Source: Mycolicibacterium confluentis
Lineage (GTDB): Bacteria > Actinomycetota > Actinomycetes > Mycobacteriales > Mycobacteriaceae
Length of the DNA stretch: 64,000 nucleotides
Assembly: GCF_010729895.1 (NCBI RefSeq)
Contig: NZ_AP022612.1
Coordinates: forward strand, 5,332,001-5,396,000
Reading direction: 5' to 3'
A model generated the notes under the pieces. The model ran no database searches, had not been told where the DNA came from, and saw nothing but the letters and a program-made list of their open reading frames with translations. This document shows, piece after piece, positions 15,697-24,755 of this stretch. Each line of letters begins with the position of its first letter. The first letter of the stretch is position 1. Position numbers and translations under genes: made by a program.

Positions 15697-16598
15697 CCGC
15701 GACTGCGTTGTCCAAGCAGCAGGAGCACCGCCTGCTGTCGCGGTTCATGCTGTTGAGCCTGGCCGCCGCCATCGTCACCATGGCGCTCAAAGCGGGCGCC
15801 GCCCTGATCACCGGTTCCGTCGGATTCCTTTCCGATGCACTGGAATCCGGCGTCAACCTGGTCGCGGCCGTGGTGGCACTGTGGGCGCTGCGGGTGGCGG
15901 CCCGCCCACGCGACGCCGACCACCACTTCGGGCACGGCAAGGCCGAATACCTGTCGGCGTTGGTCGAGGGCGCGATGATCTTCGTGGCTGCCACGGCGAT
16001 CATCTGGAGCGCGGTCGAACGCCTGCTGAGCCCGACCCCGCTGGAGCAGCCCGGCCTGGGCCTGGCGCTGTCGGGCGTCGCGGCGGTGGTCAACCTCGTC
16101 GTCGGTGTCACCCTGCAGCGGGTGGGCCGGCGACACAGATCGATCACCCTGGTCGCCGACGGCAAGCATCTGATGACCGACGTGTGGACCTCGGCCGGGG
16201 TGATCGTCGGCATCGCCCTGGTCGCCCTGACGAATTGGCAGCCGCTCGACCCGATCGTGGCGCTGGCGGTCGGGGTCAACATTCTCCTGACCGGATACCG
16301 GTTGTTGCGCGGTTCGATGAGCAGTCTGCTCAGCGCTGCCCTGCCCGAGGAGGACCACGCCGCGGTGGAGGCGGTGCTGTCCCGGTACCGCAGCGAGTAC
16401 CCGGTCGAGTTCGCACCGCTGCGCACCGTGGAGTCCGGCCGGCAGCGGCTGGTGTTCGTGGTGGTCACCGTTCCCGGCGAATGGACCGTACAGGCCGCGC
16501 ACGACCTGGCCGACCGTCTCGAAACCGACATCGACGCCGCGCTGCCCCACACCGAAACGTTCATCCACGTCGAACCTGCTGGCGCAGCGGCCCGATAG
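15693..16598 (+). CDS. Cation diffusion facilitator (CDF) transporter
   Basis: 301 residues, starting at the ATGA overlap with the ATPase stop codon. About six membrane helices are seen. The first metal site lies in GSVGFLSDALESGVN (helix II, with Asp but no preceding His), the cytoplasmic DADHHFGHGKAEY motif is present, and helix V has HLMTDVWTS (HxxxD). A cytosolic ferredoxin-like domain follows at the C-terminus (TETFIHVEP). CDF proteins export Zn2+, Fe2+, Mn2+ or Co2+ in exchange for protons. The replaced first His may alter the ion preference. The gene is followed at once by a hairpin. Confidence 0.9.
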   Translation: MTATALSKQQEHRLLSRFMLLSLAAAIVTMALKAGAALITGSVGFLSDALESGVNLVAAVVALWALRVAARPRDADHHFGHGKAEYLSALVEGAMIFVAATAIIWSAVERLLSPTPLEQPGLGLALSGVAAVVNLVVGVTLQRVGRRHRSITLVADGKHLMTDVWTSAGVIVGIALVALTNWQPLDPIVALAVGVNILLTGYRLLRGSMSSLLSAALPEEDHAAVEAVLSRYRSEYPVEFAPLRTVESGRQRLVFVVVTVPGEWTVQAAHDLADRLETDIDAALPHTETFIHVEPAGAAAR

Positions 16599-16616
16599 CC
16601 CGCGACCCTGCGCGGG
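16599..16616. terminator. Hairpin between convergent CDF and hemerythrin genes
   Basis: CCCGCG (16599-16604), 6-base loop, CGCGGG (16611-16616). The perfect stem fills exactly the gap between the two convergent stop codons, so it probably serves both genes. Confidence 0.5.
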
Positions 16617-17093
16617 TCACCGCCCGATCAGGTGCTGACCTGGATGTGCCGCCTGCCAGCCGGAGATCGCCGCGTCCCACTGCTCACCGTCGAGGGCGGT
16701 GAGCGAGGCCGGGAACAATCCGTCCTCCTCCTTGGCGATGTGCTCATACAGCTCGTCCATCGCGGCACGGATCCGCGCCTGGTCATCCGGGTCCGACAGG
16801 TCGACGGATTCCAGCAGCGCATCGAGGTCTCGGTGTTCGCGCACCAGCGGGGCGATGTAGTCGCCGTATAGATCGTCGGCGGCGGCCATCACCACGAACA
16901 GGCCCTCCTCCTCTCCGCGCCAGTGCGATCGCAGCTCCTCGGCCATCTCGGCCAGCAGGCTGCGGGCCTGCCCGTATTCGCCTCGATCCAGCGCGCGCAC
17001 GGCCTCGCCGCCGCAGTTGATCACCCGCTCGTGCTCCGCGATGTAATCACGCAGCAGCGGTATGTCGCGGCATCCGCAGTATTGGCACATCAT
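16617..17093 (-). CDS. Hemerythrin-domain protein with Cys-rich N-terminus
   Basis: 158 residues. A short N-terminal CQYCGC motif precedes a four-helix hemerythrin HHE domain with ligands in IAEHERV, HWRGEEEGLF, REHRDLD and EHIAKEEDGLFP (H...HxxxE...H...HxxxE/D). Such proteins bind a di-iron centre and sense or handle oxygen, NO or iron. The Cys motif could bind a metal or act as a redox switch; this is inference. The start at ATG 17093 is followed by a second ATG at 17090. Convergent with the CDF transporter and divergent from the P450 gene. Confidence 0.88.
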   Translation of the reverse strand: MMCQYCGCRDIPLLRDYIAEHERVINCGGEAVRALDRGEYGQARSLLAEMAEELRSHWRGEEEGLFVVMAAADDLYGDYIAPLVREHRDLDALLESVDLSDPDDQARIRAAMDELYEHIAKEEDGLFPASLTALDGEQWDAAISGWQAAHPGQHLIGR

Positions 17094-17230
17094 CCGCCCC
17101 CAGAAGTCCGTCCTCTTCGACAGTAGGCGCGGTGGCCATGCGGGTCTCGGATGGCTCGGGGCCGCCTCGGCATGGGTGTGGTTTTGCCGAGTACCGACTC
17201 CACCCTGTACTCCGCTCGTAGGGTGGGGCA

Positions 17231-18652
17231 ATGAGCGAGTCCGCCACGACCGCACTCCCCCCGGGGCCACGATTGCCGGCCGCCGTCCAGACCTGGATGT
17301 GGCTTCGGCACGGCCTGCGCTTCGTCGAGTTCTGCCAGCGCCGCTACGGGCCGGTGTCCACGCAGCGCATCTCGTCGGTGGGCACGGTCGTGTATCTGAC
17401 CGACCCCGCCGACATCAAGGCCGTCTTCGCCGGTGACCCGCACGTTTTCCACGCCGGGGAAGCCAACTCGATGCTCAAGGGCGTTCTCGGGGACACCTCG
17501 GTGCTGGTGATCGACGATGACGTGCACCGCGACCGGCGTCGGTTGATGTTGCCCCCGTTTCAGCGGGACGCGGTCACCAAGCAGGCAGCCGTGATGGCCG
17601 AGGTCGCCGCGGCCGACATCGCCGGATGGCCGACCGGAGTCTCGTTCCCGGTGGCGCCGAGGATGGCGGCGATCACGCTCGAGGTCATCCTGCGGACCGT
17701 CATCGGGGCCAGTGACCCGACCCGACTGGCCGCCCTGCGGACGGGGATGCCGCGGCTGCTCCGGATCAGCCCGTGGGAGACCCTTGCGGTGGCCAACCCC
17801 AAGCTGCAAAGACGATGGCCGTGGCGGCGCCTGCGACGTGCCCTCGCCGAGGCCGACCAACTGCTGTACGCCGAGATCGCCGATCGCCGTGCCGATCCCG
17901 AATTGGCAAGCCGGACAGACACGTTGGCGATGTTGGTGCGTGCCTCCGATGACGGCGACCGCACCATGACCGACCGTGAACTGCGCGATCAACTGATGAC
18001 GCTGCTGGTCGCCGGGCACGAGACCACCGCCAACGGATTGTCGTGGGCACTGGAGCGGCTGACCCGCCACCCCGCAGTGCTCGCCAAGGCGGTGGCAGCC
18101 GCGGAGGCCAGCGCCGCGGGCGACCCCGCCGGGGACGAATACCTCGACGCGGTGTGCAAGGAGACGCTGCGGGCACGCACCGTGGTGTTCGACGTCGGCC
18201 GCGTGCTCACCGAACCCGTGGAGATCGCCGGATATCGGCTGCCTGCCGGGACCATGGTGGTGCCGGGAATGGTGCGGGTGCACGCGGACGCCGAGCTGTA
18301 TCCGGATCCGGAACGCTTCGACCCCGATCGCATGTTGGGCGCGACGCTGAGCCCCAGCACGTGGTTCCCGTTCGGCGGCGGAAACCGACGCTGCCTGGGC
18401 GCCACCTTCGCAATGGTCGAGATGCGGGTGGTCCTGCGCGAAGTCCTGCGCCGCGTCGAGTTGGCCACCACCTCGGCGCCCGGCGAACGCCCCACCCTCA
18501 AGCAGGTCGTCTTCGTCCCGCACCGCGGCGCACGGGTCCGGGTCCGGAGCGTGCGGAACGTTCTGCCGAGCGGGGTCCCCGCGTCGGTCGACCAGGAGCC
18601 CGCGCCGGGATGCCCGGCGACCAGAACCGGACCATCCCCGGCCCACAACTAG
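17231..18652 (+). CDS. Cytochrome P450 (CYP135/138-like)
   Basis: 473 residues. Diagnostic elements are: the proline-rich start (LPPGPRLP), I-helix oxygen motif AGHETT, K-helix ExxR in KETLR, PERFDP, and the heme-binding loop FPFGGGNRRCLGA. The class resembles the mycobacterial CYP135/CYP138 group. There is no membrane anchor. The C-terminal 25 residues after RVRSVRNV are low-complexity. The next gene, a hydrolase-cyclase fusion, starts 10 bp downstream, so the two are probably co-transcribed. A ferredoxin partner could be the small protein at 12066. The substrate is unknown. Confidence 0.93.
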   Translation: MSESATTALPPGPRLPAAVQTWMWLRHGLRFVEFCQRRYGPVSTQRISSVGTVVYLTDPADIKAVFAGDPHVFHAGEANSMLKGVLGDTSVLVIDDDVHRDRRRLMLPPFQRDAVTKQAAVMAEVAAADIAGWPTGVSFPVAPRMAAITLEVILRTVIGASDPTRLAALRTGMPRLLRISPWETLAVANPKLQRRWPWRRLRRALAEADQLLYAEIADRRADPELASRTDTLAMLVRASDDGDRTMTDRELRDQLMTLLVAGHETTANGLSWALERLTRHPAVLAKAVAAAEASAAGDPAGDEYLDAVCKETLRARTVVFDVGRVLTEPVEIAGYRLPAGTMVVPGMVRVHADAELYPDPERFDPDRMLGATLSPSTWFPFGGGNRRCLGATFAMVEMRVVLREVLRRVELATTSAPGERPTLKQVVFVPHRGARVRVRSVRNVLPSGVPASVDQEPAPGCPATRTGPSPAHN

Positions 18653-18662
18653 GCCCACACGG

Positions 18663-20009
18663 ATGGTCAACGTTCCCGAGACCAGATACGCGCGAGACGG
18701 CGACGTCCACCTGGCGTATCAGGTCGTCGGGGACAGCGGACCCGACCTGCTGTTCGTGCCCACCGCGACCTTTCCCATCGACCTGCTGTGGGACGACCCG
18801 ACCGTGGCCAGACTGCTGCGCAGGCTGGCGTCCTTCGGTCGGCTGATCCTGTCCGACCTGCTGGGGGTCGGCAGTTCCGACGCGGTGCCCATCAACCGGC
18901 GTGCCGCGATGCAGGCCTGGACCGACGGGATGACCGCCGTGCTGGATGACGTCGGCAGCGACTGCGTGGCGATCGTAGCGATGTCGGAATCCGCGCTGCC
19001 CGCAATGCTTTTGAGTGCGACTCACCCGCAGCGCGTGCGGGCACTGGTGTTGTGGAGCCCCTTCGCGCGCTACGTTCGCGGCCCCGACCGGACGTTCGGA
19101 ATGCCCGAACCTGTGCTCACCAGGTACCTCCAGGGTTACCGAGACACCGTCGGCCGGGGTGCTGTCGTCGACCACCTCGCACCGAGCTGGGCCGGCGACG
19201 CCGCCAAACGGCGGTGGTGGGCCCGTAACGAGCGGTTATCCGGCGGCCCCGGGTATTTCGAGAAGATTCTGGACGTCTTCCTGCACACCGATGTCGGCCC
19301 CGCACTCGAGAGCATCCAGGCACCGACGCTGGTGCTGCACCGCCGAGGGGACCGTCACGTCATCGGCGCGCACGCACGCGAGGTCGCGGCGAGGATTCCG
19401 CACGCGCACCTGGTCCAACTCGACGGCGAGGACAACGCGTTGTTCGCCGGCGATGCCGACCGGGTCCTCGACGAGATCGAGTCGTTCGTCACCGGCACCC
19501 GCCGGAGCGGCCCGACCAGCCGAGTGCTGTCGACCGTGCTGTTCACCGACGTCGTCGGGTCCACCGAACGCGCCGCTGAAGTGGGTGACGAGGCCTGGTC
19601 GTCCATCCTCGAGGCGCACGACCAGATCGTGGCGCAGCATGTGAACGCCGCGCGGGGTGCCGTCGTCAAGTTCACCGGCGACGGTGCCATGGCCACCTTC
19701 GACGGTCCGGCACGGGCGATCGACTGCGCGTGCGCGATTCGTGACGCCGTGGATGACCTGGGACTGAAGATCCGCGCCGGCCTGCACACCGGCGAGGTGG
19801 AGATGGTCGACGGCGACGTCCACGGCATCGCCGTGCACATCGCAGCGCGGATCATGGCGCTCGCCGGTCCCGGGGAGGTGCTGGTGTCGGGTGGTATCCC
19901 GCCCCTGGTTCTCGGATCGAGGATCGTGTTCGAGAGTCGTGGCAGCCACGAACTCAGGGGCGTGCCGCACCGCTGGCCTGTGCACGCGGTCGTCGTGAGC
20001 CAGGGCTGA
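18663..20009 (+). CDS. Alpha/beta hydrolase fused to class III adenylate/guanylate cyclase
   Basis: 448 residues. Residues 1-275 form an alpha/beta hydrolase with a nucleophile-elbow-like MSESAL (not the classical GxSxG) and the late HVI acid/His region. Residues about 285-448 form a class III nucleotide cyclase homology domain with metal-binding Asp in LFTDVVGSTERA and FTGDGAMATF, plus GLHTGEVE and VHIAARI. The same fusion is known from M. tuberculosis Rv1900c (lipJ). It makes cAMP or cGMP, perhaps gated by the hydrolase domain. It is co-oriented with the P450 gene 10 bp upstream. Confidence 0.9.
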   Translation: MVNVPETRYARDGDVHLAYQVVGDSGPDLLFVPTATFPIDLLWDDPTVARLLRRLASFGRLILSDLLGVGSSDAVPINRRAAMQAWTDGMTAVLDDVGSDCVAIVAMSESALPAMLLSATHPQRVRALVLWSPFARYVRGPDRTFGMPEPVLTRYLQGYRDTVGRGAVVDHLAPSWAGDAAKRRWWARNERLSGGPGYFEKILDVFLHTDVGPALESIQAPTLVLHRRGDRHVIGAHAREVAARIPHAHLVQLDGEDNALFAGDADRVLDEIESFVTGTRRSGPTSRVLSTVLFTDVVGSTERAAEVGDEAWSSILEAHDQIVAQHVNAARGAVVKFTGDGAMATFDGPARAIDCACAIRDAVDDLGLKIRAGLHTGEVEMVDGDVHGIAVHIAARIMALAGPGEVLVSGGIPPLVLGSRIVFESRGSHELRGVPHRWPVHAVVVSQG

Positions 20010-20098
20010 ACCCAGACCGGTCCCGATTCCACCGATTGTGGACTCCCCCAGCCGGGTTGCGCTGCACACTTGTCCCACACAACGGCGAAGGAGTCTGG

Positions 20099-20356
20099 AT
20101 GAGAAAAGCGGTTGCACCGATAGTGATGGCTGTCGGCATGGCCCTGGCGCCGTTGCCGTTCGCCCCGGTGGTTCAGGCCGACGTGTGCGCGGCGGCGGGC
20201 GGGCGCCACGTCTCGGTGGGTGGCTGTACGAATGTGGCCGGTGACGCCGCGGCCGCGACGATCGTGTCCCAAGATCATCCCTACGTACCCAACGAGATTC
20301 CGTGCTACACCGTGCAGGGCACGCCGTACTACACCCCTCCCGGCCAGCCCTGCTGA
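20099..20356 (+). CDS. Small secreted Cys-containing protein (85 aa)
   Basis: Starts at the ATG at 20099 with GAAGGAG upstream. A signal peptide (VAPIVMAVGMALAPLPFA, cleavage near VQA|DV) leaves a mature protein of about 60 residues with four Cys (DVCAA, GGCTN, IPCYT, GQPC), probably two disulphides. It has no family that I recognise; similar short secreted proteins are common in mycobacteria. It lies between the cyclase fusion and the beta-lactamase-fold hydrolase. Confidence 0.75.
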   Translation: MRKAVAPIVMAVGMALAPLPFAPVVQADVCAAAGGRHVSVGGCTNVAGDAAAATIVSQDHPYVPNEIPCYTVQGTPYYTPPGQPC

Positions 20357-20385
20357 AGCTCGCCGCACAGCCGACCGCCCGACGG

Positions 20386-21885
20386 GTGACGCGCGTCGCG
20401 GGGCTGGTTGTCCTCACCTTCGCGACGGCGCTGTCCTGCGGACATCAGGCATCTGTCCCGTCGCCGAGTGCCACGCGACCGGCGCCGACCGTCGACGTCC
20501 CCACGACCGCGTCAGCCGTCCCCCCGACCGTCACCCCGACCGCTGACTTCTCCGCGGTGGCCCGCCTGATGGACGACGCGATCGCCGCACACCGGTTGCC
20601 CGGCTCGGTCGTTCAGATCGGGCACGCCGGCGACATCGTCTACCGGCAGGCGTTCGGAGCACGCAAGCTCGCCGGCGAACCCGGATTGAACGGCGCGCCC
20701 GCCCCCGCCGAGCCGATGACCGAGGACACCCTCTTCGACCTCGCGTCGTTGACCAAAAGCCTCACCACCGCAACAGCTTTCCTGCAGCTCTACGAACAGG
20801 GCCTCGTTCACATCGACGCCCCAGTGGAGACCCTCTTGCCCGATTTCAACCCGACAGGCGACCCGCGACGCGCGCAGGTGACGCTGCGCATGCTGCTCAC
20901 CCATTTCTCCGGCATCGCGGGCGATCTGAGCCTGGACGGCCCCTGGGGACTGGACGGGCCCGCCAAGGAGGAGGGCATCCGCCGGGCCCTTGGGGCATGG
21001 GTGGTGTTCGAGCCCGGGTCGGTCTTCCACTACTCCGACATCAACTTCATCCTGCTCGGCGCGATCATCGAGAACATCACCGGTGAACCGTTGGACGACT
21101 ACATGCAGGAGCACGTGTTCGACCCGCTCGGCATGGTGGACACGCATTACCTGCCCATCGCGAAAGTGTGTGGTCCCCACCAGGTCCGGGGAACCGCCGT
21201 CGCGCTGGACGGGTACTCGCCCTGGGCGGGCAGGTGCCCGGCGGGCACCTGGAGCACGGAATTGTTGGCGCGTGTCGCACCGACCGCACTGGACGAGGAC
21301 ACCCCGGGCCTCAACGCGGACTACGGCCACCCCCTGCGCGGCACCGTGCACGACCCGACCGCGCGCCGGATGGGTGGAGTGACCGGCAACGCCGGAGTGT
21401 TCTCGACGGTCGACGATCTCGGCAGGTTCGCCCAGGCGCTGCTCGATCGGCTCGCCGGCCGGCCAAGTGCGTTCCCGCTCAGCCGAGACAGCGTGGCGCT
21501 GATGACCTCTCCGCAGCAACCCGGACACCACCCCGGCCAACTGGACGCCGCGAATCGGGCTGTCCTGGAAGCCGTCGGAGCGCCACCCGGTGACAGCGAT
21601 GCCCTTCTCGCTCCGAACTATCCGGCGATTGCGGGACAGGACCTGCGCGGTTTCGGCTGGGATATCGACACACCCCATTCCCGGCCGCGCGGAATCGTCT
21701 TCCCGGTGGGAAGTTTCGGGCACACCGGCTTCACCGGCGTGACGCTGTGGATCGACCCGGGGTCAAACACGTACGTGGTGGTGTTGGCCAACGTGATCCA
21801 TCAGCGCGGTGGTCCGCCGATCGCCGGGTTGAGCGGCGCCATCGCCACGGTGACCGCCCGGGCTTTGGGCCTGTACGGGAGTTAG
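20386..21885 (+). CDS. Exported beta-lactamase-fold serine hydrolase
   Basis: About 499 residues from the GTG at 20386, chosen because it gives a compact signal sequence (GLVVLTFATALSC); the frame is open back to 20302. The Cys after ALS could be lipid-modified, but the lipobox is weak. After a Pro/Thr linker, the domain carries the SxxK nucleophile in ASLTKSLTT, YSD (YxN-type) in FHYSDINF, and HTGFTG near the end, corresponding to the HxG/KTG strand. This is the class C beta-lactamase/esterase/DD-peptidase clan (Pfam Beta-lactamase). Envelope-related esterase or peptidase activity is likely. Confidence 0.85.
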   Translation: MTRVAGLVVLTFATALSCGHQASVPSPSATRPAPTVDVPTTASAVPPTVTPTADFSAVARLMDDAIAAHRLPGSVVQIGHAGDIVYRQAFGARKLAGEPGLNGAPAPAEPMTEDTLFDLASLTKSLTTATAFLQLYEQGLVHIDAPVETLLPDFNPTGDPRRAQVTLRMLLTHFSGIAGDLSLDGPWGLDGPAKEEGIRRALGAWVVFEPGSVFHYSDINFILLGAIIENITGEPLDDYMQEHVFDPLGMVDTHYLPIAKVCGPHQVRGTAVALDGYSPWAGRCPAGTWSTELLARVAPTALDEDTPGLNADYGHPLRGTVHDPTARRMGGVTGNAGVFSTVDDLGRFAQALLDRLAGRPSAFPLSRDSVALMTSPQQPGHHPGQLDAANRAVLEAVGAPPGDSDALLAPNYPAIAGQDLRGFGWDIDTPHSRPRGIVFPVGSFGHTGFTGVTLWIDPGSNTYVVVLANVIHQRGGPPIAGLSGAIATVTARALGLYGS

Positions 21886-21937
21886 CGGTGGGGCCACGGT
21901 GGATGTGGGGATCGTTGCGTCCGGAGCGCCCTTTCCG

Positions 21938-22582
21938 TCAACTGCGCAGGTAGGTCAGCACCGCGAGGACCCGGCGGTGCTGTTCACTGTCGGGCGGCAG
22001 CGCGAGCTTGGTGAAGATGCTGCGGATGTGCTTCTCCACCGCGCCGTCACTCACGACCAGAGTGCGCGCGATGTTGGTGTTGGACCGGCCCTCGGCCATC
22101 AACGTCAGCACCTCCTGTTCGCGCAGCGTCAACTGCCGCAGAGGGTCGTCGCGACGACGCCGGACCACCAGTTGGGCAACCACATCCGGGTCGAGCACAG
22201 TGCCGCCGGAGGCCACTCGCTGCACCGCGTCGAGGAACTCGGTGACGGCCACGACGCGGTCCTTGAGCAGGTAGCCGATGGCGCCGGTGCCGTCGGCCAA
22301 CAGGTCGTCGGCGTAGGACGCCTCGACGTATTGGGACAGCACGAGAATCGGCGACCGCGGCACGCGGTGTCGGGCTTCGACCGCCGCGCGCAGACCCTCG
22401 TCGGTGTGCGACGGCGGCATCCGGACGTCCACCACGGAGACATCGGGTCGGTGGGTTTCGACCGCCTGCACCAGGGACGGTCCGTCGCCGACGGCCGCGA
22501 CCACCTCATGACCGCCCTCGGTGAGCAGCCGAATCAGGCCCTCCCGCAGCAACACCGAGTCATCGGCCACGACGACTTTCAT
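21938..22582 (-). CDS. NarL/LuxR-type response regulator
   Basis: 214 residues. An N-terminal receiver domain has the acidic pair in VVVADDSVL, the phosphoacceptor Asp in VSVVDVRMPP and the Lys in GYLLKDR. The C-terminal LuxR HTH has LTLREQEVLTLMAEG and SDGAVEKHIRSIFTKL. It is 10 bp downstream of its histidine kinase gene on the same strand and forms a two-component system with it. Target genes are unknown. Confidence 0.95.
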   Translation of the reverse strand: MKVVVADDSVLLREGLIRLLTEGGHEVVAAVGDGPSLVQAVETHRPDVSVVDVRMPPSHTDEGLRAAVEARHRVPRSPILVLSQYVEASYADDLLADGTGAIGYLLKDRVVAVTEFLDAVQRVASGGTVLDPDVVAQLVVRRRRDDPLRQLTLREQEVLTLMAEGRSNTNIARTLVVSDGAVEKHIRSIFTKLALPPDSEQHRRVLAVLTYLRS

Positions 22583-22592
22583 ACGGCCCCTC

Positions 22593-23870
22593 TCATACCG
22601 GAAGCTCCACCGAGATCGTCGACGGGCCGCCCGCAGGGCTCGTCACCTCCAGGATGCCCCCGTGGGCGCGGACGCGGTCCGCGAGTCCGGCCAGACCGTG
22701 TCCCTTGGCCAGATGTGCGCCGCCGTCCCCATTGTCGACGATCTCGACGCTGATCCGGTCGGGACCGTGCGCGTTCTGTGTCACGGTCGCGACGGTGACC
22801 CAGCAGTTCATCGCTGCGCTGTGCTTGGCGACGTTGGTCAGCGCCTCGGCGACCGCGAAGTACACGGTGCTCTCCACCGCCGGATCGAGCCTGCCCGCCG
22901 GGGTGCCCAGGTCCGGATCGACGACGAGTTCCACCGGCACCGTGCACCGAATGGCGAGCGCGGCAAGTGCACTGGGCAAGCCGCGGTCGGTGAGCACCGG
23001 CGGTGCGATCCCCCGTGACAGCGCACGCAGTTCGTCGAGAGTCTCCTGGGTCTGCACCACCGCCTCGTCGAGGATGTCCTGCAGGGCGCCGGGCTGACTG
23101 TGTTGGCGGGCGCGGCCCAGGTCCATGGCCAGGCGGATGAGCCGCTGCTGCGGGCCGTCGTGGATGTCGCGTTCCAGCCTGCGCAACGCGTGTGCCTCGG
23201 CGGACGTCGCCGCGGATTTCTGTTCGGTCAGCACGGTGATCGTCTGACGCATCTCCGAAACCCCGCAGAGCAGCATGTGGGCCAGAGCGGCGTCGAGCAG
23301 CGCGCAACCGCGGACCACCCACGGCAGGCTGACCAGGCAGACCAGGCCTATGGCGGTCTGGAGTCCGACCCGGGCGGCATCGCTGTCACCCAGACCGATC
23401 AGCTGCGCCAGCGAGGTGTTGTCCGGGCCGCGCGGAATGGCCCAATCCCACGCGATGGTCAGGGTGCCGGCCACCGCCGTGGCCCACCAGCTGACCACCA
23501 CGCTGAAGGTGGCCACCGCGAACGGGAATCGCACCAGGGCATACACCACATCGAGCCAGGACTGACCGTCGGAGAGCACCGCGCCGAGCCGACGCCATAC
23601 CGTCGACCCTGGGGCGGCGCTGCGGTAGGCCGGCCGGGTGCGTGCACGCCGAAGGACGGCGGGAAGGCGCAGCCGTTCGATGTCGGCGAGCACGCGGGCC
23701 ACCAGGAGCGTTCCGACGATGATCGGCAGTCCGATGACCACCACGAGCGTGCCGATCCCGGCCGCCAGCATGGTCACGATGACGCTGAAACTGATTGTGG
23801 CGAGCGGGAATCCGAGAAGGATGTAGGCGGTGTCGATGCCCAGCTGACGAATTCGTCCGGTGCGCTGCAT
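22593..23870 (-). CDS. Membrane sensor histidine kinase (NarX/LiaS-like)
   Basis: About 425 residues; the ATG at 23870 has GAGGGA 11-16 bases upstream, while the frame allows 23897. The N-terminal half contains four membrane helices in a repeated sensor-domain pattern. The DHp motif RRLERDIHDGPQQRLIRLA carries the phosphorylatable His (HisKA_3), and a HATPase_c domain follows with EALTNVAKHS, VEIVDNGDGG and GHGLAGLADRVRAHGG. The signal is unknown but is probably membrane or envelope stress. The partner response regulator follows directly. Confidence 0.93.
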   Translation of the reverse strand: MQRTGRIRQLGIDTAYILLGFPLATISFSVIVTMLAAGIGTLVVVIGLPIIVGTLLVARVLADIERLRLPAVLRRARTRPAYRSAAPGSTVWRRLGAVLSDGQSWLDVVYALVRFPFAVATFSVVVSWWATAVAGTLTIAWDWAIPRGPDNTSLAQLIGLGDSDAARVGLQTAIGLVCLVSLPWVVRGCALLDAALAHMLLCGVSEMRQTITVLTEQKSAATSAEAHALRRLERDIHDGPQQRLIRLAMDLGRARQHSQPGALQDILDEAVVQTQETLDELRALSRGIAPPVLTDRGLPSALAALAIRCTVPVELVVDPDLGTPAGRLDPAVESTVYFAVAEALTNVAKHSAAMNCWVTVATVTQNAHGPDRISVEIVDNGDGGAHLAKGHGLAGLADRVRAHGGILEVTSPAGGPSTISVELPV

Positions 23871-23933
23871 GTGTGCCACGTCCCTCAGACTAGGCATCTG
23901 CCGGCTTCACCCCCATCCCGTGCGCCTGCGTTT

Positions 23934-24674
23934 TCAGGGTAGGGCTGTCCCCACCTTCGGGACACCCCGCGACAGGAGCGTGGCGGCCTTGCACACCGAT
24001 TCGGCCAGGCGGGGCAGGTTTTCGGGAGACATTCGCTCGGCGGGTCCCGTGATCGCCACCGCGCCGATCGGGCGGCCGTCGATCTCGAACACCGGCGCGG
24101 CAATCGTCATGCTGGGGGCGTCCACTTCGCGGCTGGCCGCGTACCCGTGGACCCGGCACTCCTCGAACAGCGCCAGCAACGCCTCGTCGGGCGGGCCGCC
24201 CAACAGTTCGGCCTGGCGTTGCGGACTGAGGTAGGGCAGCAGAATGCGGCCGGTGGCGCTCTCGCGGGCGGGGACGATCGCGCCGACGCGCGGCACCATC
24301 CGCAGCGGGTGTCGACTCTCCGCCACCTGGGACACCACCAGGTGTGCGCCATCCGGTTCGTTGAAGATCGCGGTCTCGCCGGTCTGTGCGGCCAGTTGTT
24401 CGAGCACCTGCTGAATGTTCTGGCGCAGGTCCGCCTTGCCGTGCGAGCTGAGCGCGATGTTCAGGACGCGCGGCGTGGTCTCCCATCGGGTCATCTGATC
24501 TTCGCGCGCCTGGATCCAGCCCTGATCGGCCAACGTCACAAGCGCCCGTTGAACAGCGCTCTTGTCGATGTCGAGCATCCGGGACAGCGCGGCCACACCC
24601 ACCGGTTGATGCGCGGCGACCGCCTCGAACACCACCAGGACGCGCGCAGCGGTGGAACTGCCCTTGACGGCCAT
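23934..24674 (-). CDS. IclR-family transcriptional regulator
   Basis: 246 residues. N-terminal winged HTH: GVAALSRMLDIDKSAVQRAL; effector domain with GETAIFNEPDG, RVGAIVPARESATGR and PIGAVAITGP. It is divergent from a TauD/TfdA dioxygenase gene with an 81-bp A/T-rich region holding two inverted repeats, so it probably controls that gene. It is distinct from the two IclR proteins at the left end of the window. Confidence 0.92.
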   Translation of the reverse strand: MAVKGSSTAARVLVVFEAVAAHQPVGVAALSRMLDIDKSAVQRALVTLADQGWIQAREDQMTRWETTPRVLNIALSSHGKADLRQNIQQVLEQLAAQTGETAIFNEPDGAHLVVSQVAESRHPLRMVPRVGAIVPARESATGRILLPYLSPQRQAELLGGPPDEALLALFEECRVHGYAASREVDAPSMTIAAPVFEIDGRPIGAVAITGPAERMSPENLPRLAESVCKAATLLSRGVPKVGTALP

Positions 24675-24684
24675 TCCGCATCCT

Positions 24685-24725
24685 CACTAATGTTAGATAG
24701 TGATTTACCGTATCAATTATTGATA
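24685..24725. promoter_or_regulatory. IclR operator candidates in the iclR-tauD divergent region
   Basis: Two inverted repeats: CACTA...TAGTG (24685-24689 and 24698-24702), and a perfect 15-bp palindrome TATCAATTATTGATA (24711-24725). The palindrome size is close to the usual IclR dimer site. Both lie just before the two divergent start codons in unusually A/T-rich DNA. Confidence 0.55.
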
Positions 24726-24755
24726 TAGGAAGCAAGGTCAGCGAGGAGCGCCGTC

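Noticed and set aside
15099..16568. Long minus-strand frame opposite the ATPase end and the CDF gene
   Set aside because: Low-complexity composition, no domain; both plus-strand genes are well supported.
17090..18670. 526-codon minus-strand frame opposite the P450
   Set aside because: The P450 heme loop, ExxR and I-helix motifs are all on the plus strand.
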